Origin: Hymenoscyphus infarciens
Taxonomy: Eukaryota; Ascomycota; Leotiomycetes; Helotiales; Helotiaceae
Direction: 5' to 3'
Assembly (NCBI GenBank): GCA_001414345.1
Contig: LLCB01000073.1
Location: 1-64,000, forward strand
DNA length: 64,000 nucleotides
Below the pieces are notes generated by a model. It was given only the letters and a program-made list of their open reading frames with translations. It had not been told where the DNA came from and made no database searches. Shown in pieces: positions 32,965 through 43,840 of the stretch; position 1 is the stretch's first letter; every line of letters starts with the position of its first letter. Both the position numbers and the translations under genes were made by a program.

Positions 32965-32973
32965 ATATTTATA
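32965..32973 (-). promoter_or_regulatory. TATA box of BTB-like copy 1
   Basis: TATAAATAT on the minus strand, about 160 bp before the ATG at 32804. A very similar TATAAATAG lies before the third copy (36915-36923). Confidence 0.5.
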
Positions 32974-33667
32974 GACATTTCTTCCTTGAGGCCGCGCGAC
33001 CAGCAGCGATGTCCAATTCACTACTTTAAAATCGAGCACCAAGTCCGAAACTTGCCTGTACCTCTTTCAGTCAAGGTCAATTCACCATTACAAGCGAGTT
33101 CGGGTTCTCAAAACGAACTTCTTGGTGGGAAGAAAAAATAGAAATCCTGCTAATATCTTTGAAAAATTCATGTGCGTGGTATGAGAGAAGAAACAAGTAT
33201 AAGCCGAATTTAATTCTATGAACAACACTTGTACGAAGCGGCTTCTAATAAAAATTATTAGATGGCTATATGAACTCCTGGGCACCGAGTTCTGGATGGA
33301 ACCAAAAAGAGCTAGAATTCAACATGCACCGTTATCTATATGCCAAACTTCTTGTTCGTCATGACCCTGTATTAGACAATAAAGAAGAGCTTGTTTTCTG
33401 GTTCTCATCAAGGATTTTGCCACTGAGTATTTAAGTGAAGTTGCCTAGCTATAAAAACTGGGTATCAAGGAAAGGTTACACGAAGCAAATTAACTCATCC
33501 ATAAAACCCCCAATAATAGACGATCAATTTCTCGCAATATACCCCGTACTCGACATCCACCACTGTGAAATTCAAGGGCAACACAAGCAGCCTTTTTGCA
33601 GATGGGATTCTGCTAAATAAGAAATGCCCACCTTTCCCAAACCCTGCAGCCAACAAGCCAAAGCTAG
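32974..33667. other. Intergenic between BTB-like copies
   Basis: Spacer between tandem BTB-like genes. No further gene recognised. Confidence 0.5.
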
Positions 33668-35238
33668 CTAGCCTAACATTCCCAGTCTTCCCCTTTGGGT
33701 TTGCATGTGCACAATATGGGAATCAAGGACTGGGTTGAACCCTTGCTGAAGAACTCTAACAAGCTCTTGTTTGATATTAACAGGGAAACAGTTTTCATGG
33801 GAGCCAAGGTCTTTGCTAGAAGGTAATTTATGAATTTCAAAAGCACCCAAGAGAACTGCCAACTCTGAAATACTGGGGTTAATGTGCTCCGGGGATTTTC
33901 GTGGCCATAACCCAATTTTCATGAGACCCATTAATAAAGATCCGTAGACGATAGAATCGCACTCGTTTTGACGTAGGAGACATTTGGTGTTGAACGTGAA
34001 TCCGCATTGTTGTGGGTGGTAGTTTGACTCAAGAGTATAGAAGATTTCGATCAAAGCCTGTGCTTGCTCTCGACGGCATTGGATTATGCTCTCTATCAGA
34101 AAGGATTAGCGTCCATGAACTTCCATATATTGGATTGAACGTACCGGTAATTCCCGGGGGCATATGAGCTTCCAGTAAACTTCTCCCCACAAGACGATCG
34201 GACCCACGAACGGTTTTCACTAATTTATGTCCGAGTCTTCTGAAGATTTCCGATCTGCCAAAAACCCAGCTGATGAACATCCAATCTTCTTGCCCCATTG
34301 TGTTGGACTCGGTGTCTTCATTCGAGAACCAACGGGGTACCCATGGAATTACCAACTCAATGTTGTCGTAGAGATCCAGGAGAATTGATAAGTTCAATAA
34401 TTGTCTAAACGGGAGCTTTTCCGGAATTTTGTGAAATTGAAGGTGCGCAATCCTCAGTAGAAGAAGTAAAGCTTCGCCGTCGTCTTCTTGAAGATCGAGA
34501 CCGGAAGTTTCATCTCCCGGATTTTCTCCTCCTGAGGTATCTCCTGTTTCTCCATCGTCGGCGCCCTTCACCAGAGAAGGACCAAATGGCTGTTTCCAAA
34601 GAAATTAGAGTCGGTTGACCTCGTTGGAAGAATTGAATAGTGTTTTACTCTCCTAGAACGACGAGAATAGGGATTAGACTTACTGGGAATATAAATTTCT
34701 TGAATACTCTCGAGGCTAAACACATTGCGGCGGAAGAGACCTTCCCAACAACAGTTATCCCTTGGTAGGTAACAAAAATGTTGAGATCACCATCCGGGAA
34801 GCAAAACATGGCCGCTGCATCATCATCACTGATAGTCGCCGTTTGAGGGGTCGTTTGGGCTTGGCTGGGCGAAGGTGAAGGTTTCATGGAGCCTGTGACT
34901 GTGGTCTGTGGGACTGTTTGACCTTGAAAGTTGGGGTGACTGGGTAGAGGCAAGAATCTGAAAGGCGAAATCGTGGTCTGCGGGTTTGTTGGGGTTTGAG
35001 GATTTGTTCGACCAAATAATCCGGCTGTTTGATTCTGAGGAGCTGCGCCGAATGGAGAACTGGAGGCTACAAATGGGGTTGGAGGAGTAGATGCACCAAA
35101 CAATCCACCATTATTCGAGAGGTTTGGGTTGCCACCAAATGTAGACCTCGCGGCGCGTGGGTTTGTCTGGTTTTGGGGAGTAGCTGAGCCAGACGCGCTC
35201 GCAGTATTGGATGCCCCATCTCCTGGTTGTGAAGCCAT
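33668..35238 (-). CDS. BTB-like fungal protein with GLFG-type N terminus, copy 2
   Basis: Three minus-strand exons, 34684-35238, 34145-34589 and 33668-34092, encode 474 residues. Introns are 34590-34683 (94 bp, GTAAGT..AACAG) and 34093-34144 (52 bp, GTACGT..GATAG), both in phase (FIFP|PFGP and PPGIT|ESIIQ). From about residue 140 it parallels copy 1: FPDGDLNIFV, VVGKVSSAAMCLASRVFKKF, LLLLLRIAHLQF, WMFISWVFGRSEIFRRLG, IGLWPRKS. The second intron sits at exactly the same codon as the only intron of copy 1. The first falls where copy 1 has none. The first 135 residues are unlike copy 1: disordered, rich in Asn/Gln/Pro/Thr, with GGLFGA and AGLFGR plus SPFGA, which resemble nucleoporin FG/GLFG repeats. 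Function unknown. Confidence 0.85.
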
Positions 35239-35681
35239 TGTGATCGTCGCGGTAGCCCAAGCACCAGACGGGCGCTGAAGGCAATCGTGTTTTTATTTGC
35301 CGATTTCGTTGTTGTTGGTTGTAAAGGTACAGAGGTTCAAGGTGTAGATGTTGAGGAGGTCACCCTCACGTCCCAGAACGACGCTAACCTTCCAACGATT
35401 CACCCTTTTTTTGAACTTGTTCCAGAAGTTCATGGTTTTGAGATACGAGACGTGATATATCAAAATAACACCTTACTCTATTTAAGCACGAATCTAAGAA
35501 ACTCAGGAAAAGGGAATTTTAGAAGCGGTCATAACCAAGCCTCTCCAAGAACATTGTGCGCTCGTCAGCCTTTATTCTTTTACGCAATTGAGGTAAAGTT
35601 CTATTTTTGGTAAGGTTAGTGTCAATAATCAGATAAAGAATCAACTTACGTATAAGAAGGGTAAGAATTTTCTTCAAACTC
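35239..35681. other. Intergenic between BTB-like copies
   Basis: Spacer upstream of copy 2 and downstream of the broken copy 3. No gene recognised. Confidence 0.5.
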
Positions 35682-36891
35682 TTAACTTTTTGAGAAGAGA
35701 ACAATAAACTGGTCCAACCCTCTTGGCCGAGCTAGCTTCTTCATTTGTGCTTCGATATGATGAATGTGTGAATCAAGTGTACAATCAACCTTTTCAGAAT
35801 ATAGTCTGACTGCAGCCTTTGCTACGTCGAGCTTACAAGCCTTGTGTGTTTTATATTTCGAGTTGGCAAGTGCTTGCATATCCAAACATGCCAACTGTGT
35901 TGAAATCCTCCTGATACTAGTGTGGACCTTGTCGGCTGTTTTCTCCGGCCACAGTCAGATGTCTGAGAGTGCGAGAATACGAGACCCATACCTAGATAAT
36001 TTTTTTCTCATTCGCCAAACATTTGTTGACTGGACGACACGAGATGATTTCTCTAGCTGCTTTGTTGGGAATATCAAGTAGTCTTTGAAGTTTTTCTTAT
36101 CTAGCTCCAAGGATGCTTTCTAGTAGTTGTGACTATAAAATCCTGTATGGAATGAATTTAAACTTACCGATGGTCTTCAAAGAAATCCCTTCAATTTCAC
36201 ACAAACATCTGATGTATCCTTGGTTAATGGCGGGGACACTATCTACAAAAAAGACCTCATTTGCAATGTGGTTTTAGAACTAGGTACGCACACTAATAGA
36301 GTTCACAGAAATAAGCCATTCCAAGTAGAGTCGTGAAAGGAAGTTTTAAGAATAGTTTATTATACTGTAAATAAACAGTGTATAGTAGCAAGCGCAAAGA
36401 TTCTGCATTGTCTTCTTAAAAATCCAATTTACCATTATCTTTTGGTTGGATTACAGATCCGGCATCTGGTTGTGGCGAAAAGGGTTGTTATCTGTGCACC
36501 CGTTTTCTATCATATCATATTCCAGGAATTGGTGTTCTTCTGATCTCTCGATGGTGATTTTTGAAGTATCTAGGTTGCATTTTTCGAATCCTATACTGGA
36601 TGTTTTATCCATATACTCTACACTATGAGCTTCTACTTGGATTTACCTTCTAGTTGGCCCAATTCGACAGAAAGGTGGATTGACAAGCTTTTCAAAAACG
36701 GCACTTGCTAAACAAAGTGCTTTAGAAGAGACTCCACCAATAATTCGATCTCTCTTATATATAACGACGAGAGCCAAATCGGCTTCTGGAAACGTGAAAG
36801 ATGATTTGAGGTAGGTGGAATTCAGCGTTAATCCTACGAGAATGAACTGGCTGTACAAAGGACGTTCTAAGATCGGTAAAACAAAACTCAA
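35682..36891 (-). pseudogene. BTB-like copy 3, broken
   Basis: Minus-strand pieces line up in order with copies 1 and 2. The first (36660-36891) has FPEADLALVV, SSKALCLASAVFEKL. The middle (about 36290-36420) reads LRLLLYTVYLQYNK and LPFTTLLGM and then meets a stop. The C-terminal piece (35682-35960) has LWPEKTADKVHTSIRRIS and LDSHIHHIEAQ, matching IGLWPRKS..HINPSIS and LDSHIVHMQTQ of copy 2. The conserved family intron is present at 36120-36167 (48 bp, GTAAGT..CTACTAG), joining G|AA AGC ATC as in the other copies, but a TAA stop follows six codons later. Further stops and frame changes separate the pieces, and no ATG is found for exon 1. This is a decayed tandem duplicate nearest the transposon-rich region. 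Confidence 0.8.
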
Positions 36892-36914
36892 AGGTGGCTA
36901 CGAGAGAACTCCTT

Positions 36915-36923
36915 CTATTTATA
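36915..36923 (-). promoter_or_regulatory. TATA box of broken BTB-like copy 3
   Basis: TATAAATAG on the minus strand, just upstream of the first coding piece of the broken third copy. It closely matches the TATAAATAT before copy 1, so the promoter element has outlived the reading frame. Confidence 0.4.
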
Positions 36924-37413
36924 GTTCACCTACTAACCACTTGTTTTTAAATATTTTCTATTACATATAAGCTTATATTCGTATTTAATACATAGTATCT
37001 AATTATCAGAAGCTAACAGTATAAAGATAAGAGATATAATAATAATCCTAACCAGGCAGCGACCTGGGCAGCAGTGTAATGTTACACGGTGTTGGCTAAT
37101 AATTCGACAATAATATTCTGTCTTGGCATAATTTAAATCAATGCCCCACTAAAACCCCACAATTCCAAAACTATATACATAAATACAAATAACGCCTTAT
37201 TACATCACAAATCCAGAGCCTGCTCGCTTGGCCTGGTCGGTTGAAGGTTCCATCCGTCGTAAGTAGCACCATAAAAATATCTAACATACCGGGTATTCTC
37301 TGCCTGCCTTAAGTGGCAAGCAGAGTTTTTGCTGGTTTGTTATATTTCTTAGAGGCTATTTTTTTTATAAGAGGGTGTAGTCCTTATTTTTTGAACATAT
37401 ATTTGGAGGGGGA

Positions 37414-37448
37414 CGCTAGCCCTGATTAGATCAGAAGTGCGGCTAGCG
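37414..37448. repeat. Nested hairpin
   Basis: CGCTAGCC (37414-37421) pairs with GGCTAGCG (37441-37448), and CTGAT..ATCAG forms a second stem inside. It may be a terminus of a small degraded transposon. No partner copy was found. Confidence 0.45.
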
Positions 37449-37779
37449 GCGTAATTTGTATCGCAAGATAATAGTTCCTGTATGGATTTTATTCGTAGAG
37501 TTCGGCCACCTTATAACCCTCGTGATAGACAATAAAAGCAGTAGTAAATATAGCTCGTTATACCAACTTCCTAGTACAGTTTCATATCATTCTAAATACC
37601 CTGTGACAATTGAACTTCATCGTTCTAAAGTATCTGGGTTGATTTTCTAAATTGTTATAAGCTTTTAGGTTAATTATTTTATGCTAACCTAGAAAGCTGG
37701 CGAGGTGATACACATTCAAAGGATTAGAGATTTGTTACTGTTGTGGTATTTTGTGAAACGTATAGGTAAGAGTTTTATT

Positions 37780-37970
37780 AGGTAGCTTACACCCAAAAAC
37801 ATACTCGCCATAATATCCAAGCCAGCGCCATGGTCAATAAGATAGTACATCGTGAGATCGGTCAGCCCGTCAGACAGAACTACGACGTCGCGGGTAGATG
37901 TACAGTCACTCGGAAAATTGATTTCTTCTCGATGGAGAAGGTAGTTGTATGTATTTGGAGTCGAAGAGGG
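37780..37970 (-). pseudogene. Ankyrin-like exon remnant
   Basis: A minus-strand frame of about 55 codons after a stop reads YNYLLHREEINFPSD, then VVVLSDGLTDLTMYYLIDHG and AGLDIMASMFLG, with normal codon use in a decayed region. YYLIDHGAGLDI resembles the second helix and turn of an ankyrin repeat. The frame ends near a possible donor (GTAAGC at about 37788-37793). No other part of the gene is visible, so it is probably a relic of a larger ankyrin gene. Confidence 0.35.
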
Positions 37971-38548
37971 TCAAATGAGGAAGTTCACGAGTAAGTACGT
38001 GAAGTTGCGATGTGCAACAGTAGGTTCTTTTAGCTGCTATGGGGGTCTTGGGATAGGCGTGTACATGTGGTATGATGGGGTATGAGGAAGTATATCAAGT
38101 CTAGGGGGATTTCTAGTGGTTGAGTACCTCTCTTCATTTTTTAGTCAACTTCTAGGTTAATTTATACGCACTTAATCATCCCTGGGATTCGCTGGCTCAG
38201 ACAGGACTATTGAGTAGATAATAAAATAGAGACTTATAAGGAAAGAGTATAAGAAAGGTCTAAGAAAGTACTCTGCTCTTAGGTAAGAGATAACTTGATC
38301 TAGAGATTTTTACTATTAGAGCTAACAAAAAAGGAAAGGTCCGTACGTTGAAGAGACAAGGGAACGAAACCAACTAATCGCTTGGACCACCTCTTACCTA
38401 ATCCGCTTCGCGTATTAGATAAGGGAGAGCAATATAATAAAACTAGTAATATAACTACTTTTAAGCGAAAATTAGATACTAAATCTAAATAAATTAAAGA
38501 GAAATCTATAACTATTATATTTCTATAACTTAAATATCTAACTATTAT

Positions 38549-38912
38549 TATAACAGCATGCCGTCCTATATAGCCGAGATAACATAGCATATACCGTATA
38601 TATTAGCTTTCAGTAGTTGTTGTTTTATATTATCTAATTTAGAAAGGTTACGTACGTCTATACGTCTATCTAGACTTTTAGACGTACTTCGTAGGGTTTA
38701 GGCTTTTATATTAGCTAACGTATGTCGTTGTTTAGTTTTATACCCCTTTTGTATTATCTAAAACCTCTTATATATAGTAGCCTACTCCTAGAGTTAGAAA
38801 AGGCTAGTTTAGCCTTTTCTTCTATATTAGAGCTTAGTATTTATATACGTTATTCTACTAAACGTACTTCTATATACCTCTTCTATAGTTATATATATTT
38901 TATACTATTATA
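38549..38912 (+). repeat. 5' LTR
   Basis: 364 bp, beginning TATAACAGCATGCCG and ending CTATTATA. Compared with the 3' LTR it differs almost only by transitions, mostly toward A or T. Confidence 0.9.
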
Positions 38913-41214
38913 TAAAAAGGCTAAACTTAACTTCGCTAGTAACAGCCTTTATAATATCTTTTTCAAGCTTATTATCGCTTCTTTTATTTTCAAATATAAC
39001 TTAGTCTAGATTTAGACTAGGATAATAATATCTTTAAATAGCTAGGATTCTAGAGATCTCCTAGACAGCTAGTAACACTAGGGTTTAGTATCTATATAAA
39101 TAGCTAGTAAAAAGCGTGTTTTACTTATTAAGAAAGCGAGATACGCTAAGTGTCTCTAAGGCTTCTAATAACCCTCTCTATATAGAGACTACTATATATA
39201 GGTTTAGTGAATAAGTCGACTATTACTAAAAGTCATCGCAAAGGCTTCTAAATCTGCTCTTACCCTCCCCCCTCTCTAAATCGACATCTTCGAAATATTA
39301 AACCTAGTTCTACCGAATAGCGTCGAGTAATAAACCTCTTCTAAGGCTACCTCTCTTTCTAAAAGCTGCCTAAATAGCATCTATATACTAAGATCTAGAA
39401 GATCTCGACAAAAGAATAAAGAATAAGACTTCTTAAATATAGACTAGATATAGTTAGTTATATAAGCTTTAGAAGTAGAAAATTAAAAAATAAAGGATTA
39501 GCTATCTAAGCTAGAAAGGAGAGTAAGTAAACTTATAATTTAAAGTTAATAAAGTTAATATCTTACTTCGCTTTTAAACCTTTCTCTAAACCCTCTCTAA
39601 TCTAACCCTCTTCTACTTCTAAGCTTAAATTTATACTCCTTTTAGCTATAAGTAGCTGCTTCTAATACCTTCTAATATTCCTCCTCTACCTAATATAGTA
39701 CTAAAGCCTCTTTAAATATCTTTTAACAAAAAAGTAAGATAACTAAAAAGATTAAACCTTTAGACAATAGTATTTTACCTATATACTAATAATAGAAGAT
39801 ATTAGTATAAGATAGACTCTATATAAATACTAACTACTATAGTTTACCTTTAACACGTAAAGCTCTTATTTAAGGTATAATAACTAAACTAGCTAGGAAC
39901 TACCTAGAGCCTAGATACGAGTTAGAGTTAAACCTTGCTTTTAAAGATTAAGAAGATATAGTTACTCTTTTAGATATCTACTTTTTAACTGGTTATAAAA
40001 TAAAGAATACTTAGAATACTTTTATAGCCTTATGAATAAGATAAGAAGATACTAAAGAAACTTTTGTCGATTTTAAGAGTTACTTTTTAAGTATAGTTAT
40101 ACTTAGAAGTATACTAGAATTAGAATAGTTTTTTTAAATGTGGGATAAGATTATACTATGGCTCTAAAACTTAGCTGCTTTAAAAAAGAGATAATAGAAC
40201 TATAACTTTGTTAAAATAGTAGCTAATCTTTTAGCTTTAGATAAGGAGATACGTTGAAATACTAAGTTACGTACTTTAGTCTAAAACACCCCTCTCTCCT
40301 TGTCTAATTCAGCTCTAAACTCCTTATAAACTAATAGTGAATCTTCTGCCACTTCTGAAGTAGAAACAGAATCAGAAGATGACAATTAAGTCCTTAAGTA
40401 CCTCTGAAGGGAACAAGGTAATATAACAACTTTGGTATTAAGTTTATTTGACTAGCTAAAACCCCACCTGTTGTTATCCTAAACGTCGGATAACAATTTC
40501 AACTTTAACATTTGGCAATAACTTTGCCTTTAGCTAGCCGAAACCCTACCAACTCTGGGATAGAGTCTTATATTCTTTACTTTCTTTTTACTTCTAGCCG
40601 GGCTAGAAGTTCCTTTTTCAACTTTCGAATTGGATACGAATCGGTATGCTCTTGAAAGGATAGTGACCTCTTAGCTGAGTTATTACTGTCTACGACATTA
40701 TCGACTTTTCGTTTCTGACTTCACTCTTTTTTTTTCGAATTCGAATCAGATCTGAATCAGTACGCTCTCGAAGTGAGCTCTTAACTGAGTTATCACTGCC
40801 AATCACGACTGAACGACTTCCGACTCTACTCTGAATTCGCCTCCGACTCTGTTTTGAACTTTTTAAACTTTTGAACTTTGAAACTTTAAACTTTTTCCGA
40901 CCTACTAGACGGATCAGACTACACTCTTTTAGCAGACGCGAATGCTTGCTTTTAATATTAAAGGATTAGAAACAAAGTCTCTTTACAAGCATCTACAGTT
41001 ACGATTCGGACCCAAAATCGACATCTCGACATCTCGTCTCGCTTACAACAAATCTCAATAAAAACAAAGCATCTACAAACTCGGGTTAGCTACGATTTAG
41101 ACCCTAACCAACTTACGATAATATAACAATGCAACACTTACACCATCCCGATTCAGCCCTGAATAACAAGAGATAGATAGACTCGAGGACGAGTCTTTTT
41201 TTAAGAGAGGGGGA

Positions 41215-41578
41215 TGTAACGGCATGCCGTCCTATATAGCCGAGATGACATAGCATATACCGTACATATTAGCTTTCGGTAGTTATTGTTTTATATTGTC
41301 TAATTTAGGAAGGTTACGTACATCCGTACGTCTGTCCGGACTTTCAGACGTACTTCGTAGGGTTCGGGCTTTTGTATTAGCCGACGTATGTCGTTGTTCG
41401 GTTTCGTACCCCTTTTGTATCGTCCGAAACCTCTTATATATAGCAGCCTACTTCTAGAGTCAGAAAAGGCTAGTTTAGCCTTTTCTTCTATATCAGAGCC
41501 TAGTATTTATATACGTCATTCTGCCAAACGCACTCCCATATGCCTCTTCTGTAGTTATGTGTATTTCGTGCCGTTATA
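41215..41578 (+). repeat. 3' LTR
   Basis: 364 bp, beginning TGTAACGGCATGCCG and ending TGCCGTTATA. The ends keep the canonical TG and a mutated CA (now TA). It is less mutated than the 5' LTR. Confidence 0.9.
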
Positions 41579-42669
41579 ATTATATTCTTCTATTCTAGAA
41601 ACCTTTTCTAAAAGCTACTTAAAAATAGGCTTTTATTTTAACTTCTAAGTTCTTATAATCTTTATATTCCTTATATTTACTACTTAATCCTCCTCTACTC
41701 TCTCTTCTCTTATATCTTTTAAAGCTTAATACCTATATATCTCTTTATACTTTTAAACTACCTTTTTACTATCTACTTTTAGCTTATGTCTTTCCTTAGC
41801 TATAGAGATATTATATAACCTATATAAAGTAAGCACGCTTTTAAGTATTAAGGATTAGAAGGTAGATTCGAGTTTATCTTATATATAAATAATAGAAAGA
41901 GTAATTAGTTATTAGAGTTTAAAGGCTTCTACTATATATATATATATATATAATCTACCTTCTTCTTTCTTATATATATTATTAAAGAAGTAGGCTAATC
42001 TACGAAAGTCGGTTTAGAGGAGGGAGTATAAGGTGGCGGGGTAGTAAAAGCTAGAAATATATTATTATCTAATAACTCCTTCTCTTCTTCCTCTTATTCT
42101 TCTTCTACTAACTATTTACTCTTATAGATCTTAAGCTTCTATAAAACTAGTTCTAGGTTTAGTAGAATAAGACTTATCTTAAGAAATAATAACTAAATAG
42201 TATTTAGTATAAATATTCTATTCTAGAAGTATTAGAAAAACTGAAAGAAGTCTATCTTTATTACCTCTTTTATACTATTATATAACTTAGTTAGAAGTAC
42301 TCTCTTAAACTAGTATTTTAGAGCTTAAAAAACACTAATATCTAAAGGCTAAAGAATATATATAAGATAAGAGAGAAATTAGAAAGGTTAGATATTATAC
42401 TTCTAGTAGTAGTTAATAAAGTCTTAAGTTAAGTATAAACTATAGCTATTAAAGAGAAGAAGTTAGTACTTCTTATATATTAAGTGTTTTATAAAGAGTT
42501 TAAAGTATTTAAAATATTTAAAGCTAAGATAGTCGTTTATAAATACTATATTAGAATATACTTAAAAGGTATTTAGATCTATAGTATTATTAAAGTGCTT
42601 TTATAAGTAATATATACCTTTAAAGATAATCATTAGTAGAACCTTCTTTTTACTCTAGTTTATTATTAC

Positions 42670-42803
42670 AACTATTATAACTAATTCTCTATTCTCTAGA
42701 TTAGAAATAAAAGTAGCTTTATAATCTTTTAGAATAATAACCTTATCTTTATATATAACGCCTATCTAAAACCTAGTTTTATTAAAGTTATAAATATTCT
42801 TAC
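42670..42803 (-). pseudogene. Fot1/pogo transposase remnant
   Basis: On the minus strand the text reads IYNFNKTRF-stop-IGV and, further on, SNLENRELV. This matches the catalytic block of Fot1/pogo transposases, in which FDETGF..IGV and SPENRELV are conserved. The changes (GAT to AAT, GAA to AAA, GGG to AGG, CAA/CAG to TAA/TAG) are all G-to-A or C-to-T, so RIP destroyed the first catalytic Asp and added stops. The rest of the transposase extends to both sides but is not readable with confidence. Confidence 0.75.
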
Positions 42804-43750
42804 TTTAAATACTCTAGTAGTTTATAAAACATTTAAAGTTCTAAAAGTAGTTATCTATATTCTTCTTAATATATACGTCTCTTCTCTTTATTAAGAAAGG
42901 CTTTATCTATATTATTTTAAAGAAGTCCTTATTCCTAGCTATCTATACCTTCTTCTACCTTCTTAACATAGTTATCTTCTCTCTATTATACTAAAAAAGT
43001 CGGTTTATAAAGAGAATAAGAGTTTTAAAGTTCGTAGATTTACTAGTACTATATAAGAGAAGAAGGTACTCTTTAAGAGCTTTATCTTTAAATACTATAA
43101 GCTTTTTATTATATCTACTATATATATAAAAGGCTAGTTATCTTTTAAGTCGTTTTCAAAGTTATTAGTATAGTATATTAAAATTCTTAACTAATTTAGT
43201 AATTTTAGTATAAGGATTACTATTAAAGAACTAGATAGTATACTATATTCGATCCTTAACTTCTTAAGATACTAGTATATTATTAGTAGTAGAATAATAG
43301 AGCTTTAGTAAGAGAGAGTAGTAAAAGTAGTAAAAGTGGTTATATTACTAGTTTTATTATATTACTCTCTCTTATCTAATACGTGAAGCGGATTAGATAA
43401 GAGGTGGTCTAAGCGATTAGCTACACTTGTGCTTTATATAAAACTCTAGAATTCCTTAATAAGATGCTTTAATATTAAGATTCTTAAATTATATAAAGAG
43501 CGTTGTCTAATTTCTACGGCGTAATTGTTTTAATTTCATTTAACTTTGTTATACTATAGGCATACTCTTTCTACCTTTAGTAAGGCTCTGCCTTTGATAA
43601 AGACACTACTCTTACGTAGCTTCTTTAATATAAAGGACACGTATAAATCTACGACCTATATAGCCCTCTATATATATAAGTATATACTTAGAGGTAGAAT
43701 ATAATTACTAATACACCGATAGCTATAATAATAAGCTTCAAATTAGTAGA

Positions 43751-43840
43751 TAAGCTACTAATACTAGATAAGCTACTAATACTAGGTAAGCTACTAATAC
43801 TAGGTAAGCTACTAATACTAGGTAAGCTACTAATACTAGA
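43751..43840. repeat. 18-bp tandem repeat, 5 copies
   Basis: TAAGCTACTAATACTAG plus A or G is repeated five times with exact 18-bp spacing and almost no divergence. The only differences are A/G at the last base. High identity inside mutated DNA implies recent expansion. Confidence 0.9.

Larger units (their letters stand above)
36924..38373. other. Transition to repeat-rich DNA
   Basis: Mixed sequence with several hairpins (GTGTAA/TTACAC at 37074-37087; an 11-bp near-perfect pair at 37298-37325; CGCTAGCC/GGCTAGCG at 37414-37448). One ankyrin-like exon remnant lies at 37780-37970. No intact gene is seen. Confidence 0.5.
38549..41578 (+). mobile_element. LTR retrotransposon, gag-only, nested
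   Basis: Two 364-bp direct repeats (38549-38912 and 41215-41578) and a perfect 5-bp target duplication ATTAT (38544-38548 and 41579-41583) define a complete element of 3,030 bp. A polypurine tract (41203-41214) abuts the 3' LTR. The 2.3-kb interior is too short for gag-pol. At about 39,900-40,400 it reads, through stops, like a gypsy-type gag (for example LLALDKEIR and an acidic end SEVETESEDDN), and I see no reverse transcriptase or integrase. It is therefore probably non-autonomous. A diverged tandem duplication of about 115 bp lies at 40620-40850. The 5' half is strongly RIP-mutated, the 3' part much less. Confidence 0.9.
38374..43420 (-). mobile_element. Fot1/pogo-like DNA transposon, interrupted
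   Basis: Terminal inverted repeats of about 90 bp lie at 38374-38463 and 43331-43420. Each starts CTAATCGCTT and contains a palindrome around CTTATCTAATCCGC. Without the 3-kb retrotransposon inserted inside, the element is about 2.0 kb, the size of Fot1-type (Tc1/mariner superfamily) elements. Its right part carries a degenerate transposase on the minus strand. The TA target duplication expected of the family could not be recognised at the mutated ends, so the outermost bases are uncertain by a few positions. Confidence 0.75.

Noticed and set aside
37298..37330. Stem-loop (11-bp near-perfect arms) followed by a T-run, like a bacterial terminator.
   Set aside because: The window is clearly eukaryotic (introns, tRNA intron, RIP), where such terminators are not used. 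It is kept only as a hairpin.
38722..39009. Open frame beginning in the LTR and present, in part, in both LTRs (also 41388-41579).
   Set aside because: It lies inside LTR sequence, has no recognisable domain, and its conservation simply follows from the two LTRs being copies.
43751..43840. Regular repeats considered as a CRISPR-like array.
   Set aside because: The 18-bp units are contiguous with no spacers, and the genome is eukaryotic. It is a minisatellite.
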